Below, piece by piece: positions 7,341-12,371 of a stretch of DNA of 12,371 bases. The DNA lies in contig JAERRP010000263.1 of assembly GCA_016735415.1 (NCBI GenBank), positions 1-12,371 on the forward strand, given 5' to 3'. The translations under genes and the position numbers were made by a program. The DNA comes from Desulfobacterales bacterium (lineage in GTDB: Bacteria; Desulfobacterota; Desulfobacteria; Desulfobacterales; UBA5852). The notes below the pieces were generated by a model. It was not told where the DNA came from, ran no database searches, and was given only the letters and a program-made list of their open reading frames with translations. Positions within the stretch are counted from its first letter, which is position 1. Each line of letters begins with the position of its first letter.

Positions 7341-8475
7341 ACACGCGCCGGGGGAGCATATTCGCCGGGTTGTGGTGAAGGTCGGCAGCAACGTGCTGAC
7401 GTGCGATCAGGGGCTCAACTTGCCGGTTATCGATGCCCTCAGCCGTCAAATCAGCCGGCTTATCGTGGACCGGCGGGACGTTATCCTGGTGTCTTCCGGC
7501 GCCTTGGCGGCCGGTGTCCGCAAACTCGCAATTAAAAGCCGGCCGGAGGCGATACCGGCCCGGCAGGCGGTTGCCGCGGTGGGGCAGGCCGGCTTGATTC
7601 TGACCTGGGAAAAGGCCTTCGCCCGGCACGGGAAAAAGGTGGCCCAGATTCTTCTGACGGCCGAGGATATGACCAGCCGCAAACGCTACCTGAATGCACG
7701 CAACACCTTGAATACACTGCTGACCTGGGGCGTGATTCCGATCATCAACGAAAACGACACCGTCATGGTGGACGAGATAAAATTCGGTGACAACGATAAT
7801 CTGGCAGCGGTGATTGCGCTCTTGATGGATGCGGATATTCTGATTAACTTGACGGATATCGACGGGTTGTACGACAAGAACCCACGCATCCATGGAGATG
7901 CCGAACTGATCCCCACCATCGAGACCATCGGCAAAGAGATCGAACGGTATGCCGGGGATATCCCCGGTGCTCTGGGTACAGGTGGGATGCTCAGCAAGAT
8001 CAAAGCGGCCCGCAAGGTAACGGCGGCCGGTATTCCCATGATCATCGCCAACGGAAAAGCGAACCAGGTGCTGGAGGGTATTTTCGGGGGGCAATCCCCG
8101 GGCTCCTTTTTCAAACCCAAAACCGAACGCCTTTCCAGTCGCAAGTGCTGGCTGGCCTTTTCGCTCAAACCCAAGGGCGTCATTCAGATCGACGCAGGGG
8201 CGGCGCGGGCGATCACCACCGGTGGTAAAAGTCTGCTTCCCAGCGGGATCACCGATGTGAGCGGCCAATTCAACGTGGGGGATCCAGTCCGGTTTTCAGG
8301 GAAGGACGGTCAGGTACTGGGCAACGGACTGGTCAATTACAGTGCCGGGGATATCCGTAAGATCAAGGGGCTTCGTACCAGTGAGATTACAGGCTGTCTG
8401 GGCGAGAAGCCTTACGACGAGGTGATTCATCGCGATAACCTGGTGCTCACCAGCAATATGCTGAACGGATGTTAA
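7327..8475 (+). CDS. proB: Glutamate 5-kinase with PUA domain
   Basis: ProB phosphorylates glutamate to gamma-glutamyl phosphate, the first and feedback-controlled step of proline synthesis. The 382-residue product has an amino-acid-kinase domain to about residue 265: VVVKVGSNVLT, SSGALAAGVRKL, RQAVAAVGQ, the NENDTV segment, FGDNDNLAAVIAL, TDIDGLYDKNP and GTGGMLSKI. A C-terminal PUA domain follows from about 275 (the GVIQIDAGAARAI region onward), which is the full-length architecture. The start may be the ATG at 7327 or the one at 7333; neither has a strong ribosome-binding site, and both overlap obgE (14 or 8 bp), pointing to translational coupling. The proA partner is not in the window. The end overlaps nadD by 7 bp. 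Confidence 0.97.
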   Translation: MAMNKHAPGEHIRRVVVKVGSNVLTCDQGLNLPVIDALSRQISRLIVDRRDVILVSSGALAAGVRKLAIKSRPEAIPARQAVAAVGQAGLILTWEKAFARHGKKVAQILLTAEDMTSRKRYLNARNTLNTLLTWGVIPIINENDTVMVDEIKFGDNDNLAAVIALLMDADILINLTDIDGLYDKNPRIHGDAELIPTIETIGKEIERYAGDIPGALGTGGMLSKIKAARKVTAAGIPMIIANGKANQVLEGIFGGQSPGSFFKPKTERLSSRKCWLAFSLKPKGVIQIDAGAARAITTGGKSLLPSGITDVSGQFNVGDPVRFSGKDGQVLGNGLVNYSAGDIRKIKGLRTSEITGCLGEKPYDEVIHRDNLVLTSNMLNGC

Positions 8476-9140
8476 ACAAAATCGGTATACTGGGTGGTAC
8501 CTTCGACCCGATTCACCTGGGTCATCTCCGGGCGGCCGTCGAAATTCGCGAAGGTTTCGGTTTGGATGCGGTCTACTTGATTCCGGCGGCCATACCGCCC
8601 CACAAGTGCCGAACCGACATCGCCGCTCCGGAAGATCGCCTGGAAATGGTGCGGCGGGTCGTCGAAGATCTTCCGGAATTGCGGGTTTCCGACATCGAAT
8701 TAAAGCGCCAGGGGCCGTCTTACACCATCGATACGATTTGCGCTTTTCGTGAAAAGCTGTCCCCCAAGGTCTGGGTGTATCTCATTATGGGGATCGATGC
8801 CTTTCTCGAGATCAACACCTGGAAATCCTATGAAGATCTGCTGCATATCGTACCGTCGATTGTCATCAACCGCCCCGAGCCGGAAGGGCGGGTCCAGCCT
8901 TCCTTGGACAATGCCATCGAAACCCTGATGCACAGCGGAAAACTGGAAGGCTATGAGTGCTCCCAGTCAACGCCCTGCTACACGCACTGCGCCAAACAAC
9001 CGATCTTTACATACAACGTCACGCCCATGGCCATATCCTCCACCCATATCCGGCAACTGGTAAAAAAGGGGCGCTGCATTGATTTTCTTGTGCCGCCCTG
9101 TGTCAAGGATTACATCCACGCAAAGGGCCTTTACCGATGA
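8469..9140 (+). CDS. nadD: Nicotinate mononucleotide adenylyltransferase
   Basis: NadD joins nicotinate mononucleotide and ATP to form deamido-NAD, an essential step of NAD synthesis. The 223-residue product has the nucleotidyltransferase signature GGTFDPIHLGHL from residue 9 (with the HxGH-type His16 and His19), a conserved PPHK motif near residue 42, MGIDAFLEINTW near 115-126, and the second ATP site ISSTHIR at 189-195. It ends in KGLYR, typical for the family. A middle segment near residues 160-175 carries three cysteines (ECSQSTPCYTHC), a lineage-variable region. The ATG lies inside the end of proB and the stop overlaps rsfS as ATGA, so the three genes are probably translated in a coupled way. 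Confidence 0.96.
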   Translation: MLNKIGILGGTFDPIHLGHLRAAVEIREGFGLDAVYLIPAAIPPHKCRTDIAAPEDRLEMVRRVVEDLPELRVSDIELKRQGPSYTIDTICAFREKLSPKVWVYLIMGIDAFLEINTWKSYEDLLHIVPSIVINRPEPEGRVQPSLDNAIETLMHSGKLEGYECSQSTPCYTHCAKQPIFTYNVTPMAISSTHIRQLVKKGRCIDFLVPPCVKDYIHAKGLYR

Positions 9141-9529
9141 GCGTCAACAGCGCCTCCCCACTGGATGCCTATGTCCGTGCCGTACTGGGCAAAAAGACGG
9201 AAAACGTCGTTATTCTGGGTGTTCGTGAGCTGACCTCGCTGGCGGATGCGTTCATTATCTGCAGCGGGAAATCGAATCGGCAGGTCATGGCCATTGCCGA
9301 GCACATCAATACGACGCTCAAAAAACAAGGCATCAAAGTGCTGCGGATCGAAGGCATGAAGGAAGGCCATTGGGTCCTGATGGATTACGGTGACGTGATC
9401 ATTCATATTTTTTATGATCCCGTGCGCAGTTTCTACGATCTTGAAGGGCTGTGGGCCGATGCGCCTCGGCTCAAGACGCCGGCCCTCGAAGATTGGCTGC
9501 GCCAGAGGTCGGAAAGCGGGGGGCGCTGA
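9137..9529 (+). CDS. rsfS: Ribosomal silencing factor RsfS
   Basis: RsfS (Iojap/YbeB family) binds ribosomal protein L14 and blocks subunit joining when nutrients are scarce. The 130-residue product has the family core: ADAFIICSGKSNRQV near residues 37-51, and WVLMDYGDVIIHIF starting at Trp79, followed by FYDLEGLWADAP. The ATG overlaps the nadD stop by 4 bp; nadD-rsfS is a widespread gene pair. The length is normal. A 12-bp perfect palindrome lies directly after the stop, before the next gene. Confidence 0.97.
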   Translation: MSVNSASPLDAYVRAVLGKKTENVVILGVRELTSLADAFIICSGKSNRQVMAIAEHINTTLKKQGIKVLRIEGMKEGHWVLMDYGDVIIHIFYDPVRSFYDLEGLWADAPRLKTPALEDWLRQRSESGGR

Positions 9530-9579
9530 CCGGGCGCCCGGAATGTTTGCGAAACCGGTCCCACAGACCGAGGGAGAAA

Positions 9580-10092
9580 ATGAAAGATTATCTGACAGGC
9601 CAAAAAATTCCCGATGTGGGTGCCGAGGCCAATCGGCAGGCGGTCGAGCGTTACCTGGTGGAAACCAAAGGGTATCGCGCGGTCGATATCGTCGTGGACG
9701 CCCCGCTGGTGATCGAGGTGGCCGGTGAACCCTATCGGTCCCGGATCGATCTTCTGGTGATGGCCGGACAGCCGCCCCGGCCTTTCATGGCGGTTAAATG
9801 TGCGGCCGGTTCGCTGGGTTCACGGGAACGGGAAATCGTGTCGGCCGGCCGGATTTTCGGTGAACACCAGATCCCGTTGGCGGTGGTCTCGGACGGGCGC
9901 CACGCGATTATCCTCGATACGGTTTCAGGCCGGAAAATCGCTGAAGGGATGGCCGCCATTCCGGACCGCCCGGAGGCTTTCCGTCAAATCGCGCGAAGCG
10001 CCGTCGTGGCCTACCCCAGAGAACGCCTGGAGCGCGAAAAGCTCGTTTTTCGAAGCTATGATCAGCTGAACGTCAATGTGGTCCGCCCGTAA
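9580..10092 (+). CDS. HsdR N-terminal-domain-like protein, divergent active site
   Basis: The 170-residue product resembles the stand-alone N-terminal nuclease-like domain of type I restriction R subunits (the HSDR_N family, PD-(D/E)xK fold). The pattern seen is an N-terminal helix with NRQAVERYLVETKGY, a strand region ending in YRSRIDLLV (Asp57), then PFMAVKCAAGSL (Val72-Lys73-Cys74-Ala75). In active members the last strand reads like VECK; here the Glu position is Lys73 and the Lys position is Ala75, so endonuclease activity is doubtful. The second half (GEHQIPLAVVSDGRHAIILD) also matches the pattern I recall for this family. There is no methylase or specificity gene nearby, so this is not a restriction system. 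GGGAG ends 5 bp before the ATG. It follows rsfS by 50 bp on the same strand and probably belongs to the same transcript. Its function is unknown. Confidence 0.75.
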   Translation: MKDYLTGQKIPDVGAEANRQAVERYLVETKGYRAVDIVVDAPLVIEVAGEPYRSRIDLLVMAGQPPRPFMAVKCAAGSLGSREREIVSAGRIFGEHQIPLAVVSDGRHAIILDTVSGRKIAEGMAAIPDRPEAFRQIARSAVVAYPRERLEREKLVFRSYDQLNVNVVRP

Positions 10093-10116
10093 TCCGGCGC
10101 GGTTGTGGTGCCATTA

Positions 10117-10217
10117 AAGCGCCCCCCGGTCACCCGGCGGCGATACAGGGGGCTTGGAAACAGCGACTCCGGCGCCTCAACACTGAAAACTGCTAATTTA
10201 TTTTTGCGCGAGCCCTT
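10117..10217 (+). repeat. Dispersed intergenic element, copy B
   Basis: This is the second copy of the element at 4382-4518, in the same orientation and again between two convergent genes. The core 10178-10217 matches 4479-4518 at 33 of 40 positions. Toward the left, AAGCGCC (10117-10123), GGCGGCG and AACAGCG (10159-10165) match copy A in order, with a shorter middle. The right end covers two bases of the stop codon of the minus-strand zinc-ribbon gene. An imperfect C-run/G-run hairpin is possible between about 10119 and 10154 but has no T-tract, so I do not call a terminator here. Confidence 0.5.
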
Positions 10218-10893
10218 AGACGCCGGCGACATCCTGGCCGCAGTGCTTACAGAGACGGGCGCGTTTTTTGATAATTTCGGCGCAGAAAGGGCATTCCCGG
10301 GTAAAGAAACGTTTGTGGATTTTTTTTACGGCCTGGTCCAATTTTTCCTGGATCAGCTCGTTGCCCACTTTCAGGTTGCGCAAGGGCTCGAGGGCTTCGA
10401 GTTCACCAATGTCACCCATCATTTCAGCTGCTTTTATGCGCACCCGGGACGGTTCGGTGGAGTCCAGCAGAATTCGCAGGATGGTGGGGCCGTCTTTGTC
10501 GACATAACAGGTGGCCAGAATATTGAACCCCTTCTTGATGGCGGTTTTGAGCGCTTCCTCCTGGGCCAGCATCTGATCGTCAATTACCTGGCCGGTGGCC
10601 CCCATCGGGCTGAAAACCGGCATAAATTCGAAGTTATCGCTGCCGGGGTAGTTTATGCAGCGATAAGAAGCCCTGTGGGCGTAATTTTCCTCTATGTGTT
10701 CCCAGCCGTTTACATAGGAAGGGCATTCATCGTTGAAGCAGATAAACAGGTATGGCACCCCCCAGCCCAGCCCATCTCTGAAATTGATCGGCGGGACCTC
10801 CCAGATATTCATTTCAACGTTGCAGTGGGGACAGGCGGGCTTCTTCATCTGAAGGACTTTTTCAAGGACTTCTTCGCGTGTTTCAATTGCCAT
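10216..10893 (-). CDS. Double zinc-ribbon protein with HEAT-like middle
   Basis: I do not recognise a characterised function. The 225-residue soluble product has three parts. Residues 1-60 hold a probable zinc site with Cys21, Cys24, Cys52 and Cys57 (CPHC, then CFNDEC). Residues about 115-190 are helical and resemble HEAT/armadillo repeats (VRIKAAEMMGDIGELEALEPL, then a second amphipathic helix). Residues 200-218 form a short zinc ribbon, Cys201, 204, 215, 218 (CPFCAEIIKKRARLCKHCG), close to the UPF0547 type often found at protein ends. There is no signal peptide or membrane segment. GGAGG 6 bp before the ATG is a strong start. The gene stands alone on this strand, converging on the HsdR-N-like gene, with a spacer toward the phosphatase-like gene. 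The domains suggest protein-protein or nucleic-acid contact; that is inference only. Confidence 0.82.
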   Translation of the reverse strand: MAIETREEVLEKVLQMKKPACPHCNVEMNIWEVPPINFRDGLGWGVPYLFICFNDECPSYVNGWEHIEENYAHRASYRCINYPGSDNFEFMPVFSPMGATGQVIDDQMLAQEEALKTAIKKGFNILATCYVDKDGPTILRILLDSTEPSRVRIKAAEMMGDIGELEALEPLRNLKVGNELIQEKLDQAVKKIHKRFFTRECPFCAEIIKKRARLCKHCGQDVAGV

Positions 10894-11201
10894 GCAGTAC
10901 CTCCGGTAGTGGAAATAAACAATCCTATATCGACCAATAGGTTTGAAAGGTCAAGCTAAACCTGATCCTGTCGGTGTCAAACCATTGGGGCCTTCAGGTC
11001 CCGGCAATTCAGGATAGACACCAGATAAGATGACGTGACGTCCCAACACGCGTGGCGTGATGCCATCCGGCTTGATTCCCTGCATGATCGTCTTGATCCC
11101 GTCCGGCAGATATACTATGGGAGGAAACGCGATCCGAGGTTTTGAAACCACTTCTACTGCCTACCGCCAGAAAACCGATTAACATTTGCAAGGAGGGCCG
11201 A
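10894..11201. other. Divergent spacer with a doubtful small ORF
   Basis: This spacer separates the minus-strand zinc-ribbon gene from the plus-strand phosphatase-like gene and should carry both promoters. I see a TATACT (11111-11116) that could be a -10 box for the plus-strand gene, but its nearest TTGATC is only 12 bp away, so the promoter is weakly supported. A minus-strand reading frame of 66 codons (11151 down to 10951, GTG start, no clear ribosome-binding site) fills much of it. It resembles no family I know and may be chance or a gene remnant. Confidence 0.35.
11190..11197 (+). promoter_or_regulatory. Shine-Dalgarno that supports a TTG start
   Basis: AAGGAGGG lies 4 bp before the TTG at 11202. 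The only longer in-frame option begins with a non-canonical codon at 11142, adds 20 residues unlike the family N-terminus and has no such site, so TTG is the preferred start. Confidence 0.7.
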
Positions 11202-11999
11202 TTGGACAACGAACAGATTGCCGTCGAAGAATTGGAAGCGTTTGCCCGTGAAACCATTTTAGCTGCCGGTAAAAAAGCCCTGAGTTATTACGGACGGGGG
11301 GGGCCCCATGTCAAATTTGACCGCACCCTGGGAACCGAAGCCGAACTGAAACTCGATCATTATTTTCAGGAGGCGCTCACACAGCGCTTTCCTGCGCATT
11401 ATCTTTTCGACGGACAGGGATCGGATGACGGTTATACGCATGAGGCCCGGCGTTACATGTGGGTTTTCGATCCCCTCGACGGGATTTCCAATTTCATGGC
11501 GGGAATTCCCATCTGGGGGATGTCGGTGGCGTTGCTGGAGAACTTCTGGCCGGTATTCGGTTATTGCTACATGCCGGCCACGGACGACCTTTTTTACGCC
11601 CGGGCGGGGCAGACGGCGTATCGCGGCGATGCCCGGATCTGGGTGTCCTCGCAGGAAAGCATCAGCGACGAGAGCGTTTTGCTCAATTTTTCCCGTTTTA
11701 ATCAATACTACCGCAGTACTTTCCCCGGCAAACAACTGAACCTGGGGTGTACCTCGGCGCATATCTGCTACGTGGCCATGGGGCGGGCCGAGGCGGCCCT
11801 GATCGCCCATGAATCCTATCAGGACCTGGCGGCCGTGCGGGTGATCATGGAAGCGGCCGGTGGTAAATTCATGCGGATGGACGGTACGATGTTCCCGATT
11901 GCCGAATATCTGGAAGGTGATACCGGCGACGTACACCTCATAGCCGTGCCGCCGGCGCTTTTTGACCAGGTCCGGGGTTGTCTGCAAAAAGTTGTTTAG
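11202..11999 (+). CDS. Inositol monophosphatase-fold protein, altered metal site
   Basis: The 265-residue product belongs to the inositol monophosphatase (IMPase/SuhB) superfamily of magnesium-dependent sugar-phosphate phosphatases. The central motif is clear: WVFDPLDGISNF with Asp90 and Asp93, and a C-terminal motif QDLAAVRVIMEAAGG with Asp208. Aligned by eye to human IMPA1, several catalytic positions differ. The GEES segment that supplies metal ligand Glu70 reads DGQGS here, Thr95 of DPIDGT is Ile95, and Asp47 seems to be Glu48. It may act on an unusual substrate, use a changed metal arrangement, or be inactive. Translation starts at TTG with a strong ribosome-binding site. The stop overlaps the stop of the convergent minus-strand gene by 4 bp. 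The substrate cannot be predicted. Confidence 0.85.
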   Translation: MDNEQIAVEELEAFARETILAAGKKALSYYGRGGPHVKFDRTLGTEAELKLDHYFQEALTQRFPAHYLFDGQGSDDGYTHEARRYMWVFDPLDGISNFMAGIPIWGMSVALLENFWPVFGYCYMPATDDLFYARAGQTAYRGDARIWVSSQESISDESVLLNFSRFNQYYRSTFPGKQLNLGCTSAHICYVAMGRAEAALIAHESYQDLAAVRVIMEAAGGKFMRMDGTMFPIAEYLEGDTGDVHLIAVPPALFDQVRGCLQKVV

Positions 12000-12371
12000 G
12001 GAACATCCTGCAGGCCTCTTTCCAGGACCTGGGCCAGCATGTCGTTCATAAAACGCTGGAGTTCGGCCGGCCCGAAGGTTGGCGCGATCCGTTCCATGCG
12101 GATATCGACCGGCCGGTGATCCACGACCCGTGAGCCGACCCGCCCCACCTCGAGCACCAGTTCGATCTCCATGATCATACGGGTGTGCATAAGGCGTTTG
12201 TCGGCATCACAATGGAATTTCCGGATGACACCGCCGATCAGGTAGTTGTTGTCCCCGGCTTGCGCCAGCATATCTTCCGGTGAAAAATCCCAACCCTTGA
12301 TCTGGGTTACCTGCAGGCCTTTGCGCTGCAGCAATTCGGCCATGGCATCACTGACTGATAGCGCGACACGG
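11996..12371 (-). CDS. Unrecognised protein, C-terminal part (possible YajG-like lipoprotein)
   Basis: The frame is open through the right edge of the window, so the N-terminus is missing; 124 residues are visible. An internal ATG at 12343 is unlikely to be the real start because the preceding codons read sensibly (VALSVSDAMAELL). The pattern is a helix (DAMAELLQRKGLQV), strands with YLIGGVIRKFHCDAD, a long beta segment (MIMEIELVLEVGRVGSRVV) and a C-terminal helix (FMNDMLAQVLERGL). This layout resembles C-terminal parts of YajG-type periplasmic lipoproteins, but no diagnostic motif is visible and the signal peptide would be outside the window. It converges on the phosphatase-like gene with a 4-bp overlap of the two stop regions. 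The coding call is fairly secure; the family is a guess. Confidence 0.65.
   Translation of the reverse strand, partial: RVALSVSDAMAELLQRKGLQVTQIKGWDFSPEDMLAQAGDNNYLIGGVIRKFHCDADKRLMHTRMIMEIELVLEVGRVGSRVVDHRPVDIRMERIAPTFGPAELQRFMNDMLAQVLERGLQDVP

Noticed and set aside
7222..8268. 348-codon minus-strand frame opposite proB
   Set aside because: Antisense shadow of proB, which is complete with kinase and PUA motifs.
9580..10092. A type I restriction-modification system
   Set aside because: Only an HsdR-N-like domain is present. There is no helicase part, HsdM or HsdS, and the catalytic residues look absent.
10093..10215. Rho-independent terminator after the HsdR-N-like gene
   Set aside because: C-runs and G-runs could pair, but the stem is interrupted, the loop is long and no T-tract follows on either strand.
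10105..10959. 284-codon plus-strand frame opposite the zinc-ribbon gene
   Set aside because: The minus-strand gene has a strong ribosome-binding site and two complete zinc motifs; the plus-strand frame has neither and runs through the repeat element.
11259..11987. 242-codon minus-strand frame opposite the phosphatase-like gene
   Set aside because: Antisense of a gene with clear superfamily motifs and a good start.
1..12371. CRISPR arrays, tRNA or rRNA genes, insertion sequences, phage genes
   Set aside because: I found no regularly spaced repeats, cloverleaf or rRNA-like sequence, transposase, integrase or phage structural gene.

Overview
The window is a piece of a GC-rich bacterial chromosome, most likely from a sulfate-reducing Desulfobacterota ('Deltaproteobacteria', probably Desulfobacterales). 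The main reason is a dsrMKJOP operon in canonical order, encoding the membrane complex that links the quinone pool and periplasm to cytoplasmic sulfite reduction through DsrC. The family-level placement is inference; no rRNA or other phylogenetic marker was compared.

Layout. (1) Positions 1-4352, plus strand: the 3' end of dsrM, then dsrK, dsrJ, dsrO and dsrP, tightly packed with stop/start overlaps or gaps of a few bases. A strong intrinsic terminator lies about 200 bp downstream (4549-4583). (2) Positions 4596-5441, minus strand: fdhD, the sulfurtransferase needed for active formate dehydrogenase, convergent with the dsr operon. (3) Positions 5442-5726: an AT-richer divergent spacer with a good sigma70-type promoter for the next operon. 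(4) Positions 5727-10092, plus strand: a housekeeping cluster rplU-rpmA-obgE-proB-nadD-rsfS, with 4-14 bp overlaps between consecutive genes from rpmA to rsfS. It ends with a small protein related to the N-terminal nuclease domain of HsdR. Together these make ribosomal proteins L21 and L27, a ribosome-assembly GTPase, the first enzyme of proline synthesis, an NAD biosynthesis enzyme and a ribosome silencing factor. (5) Positions 10216-10893, minus strand: an uncharacterised protein with a zinc ribbon at each end and a HEAT-like helical middle. (6) Positions 10894-11201: a spacer with one doubtful small ORF. (7) Positions 11202-11999, plus strand: an inositol-monophosphatase-fold protein with altered metal-site residues, starting at TTG. 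(8) Positions 11996 to the end, minus strand: the C-terminal part of an unrecognised, possibly YajG-like, protein.

No RNA genes, CRISPR arrays, insertion sequences or phage genes were seen, and no obviously new multi-gene system. The points most worth a second look are: a degenerate dispersed element present in both long convergent intergenic gaps, in the same orientation; a DsrO whose cysteine pattern implies the clean loss of exactly one of four iron-sulfur clusters; an HsdR-N-like protein and an IMPase-like protein that both seem to lack canonical catalytic residues; and the double zinc-ribbon protein.
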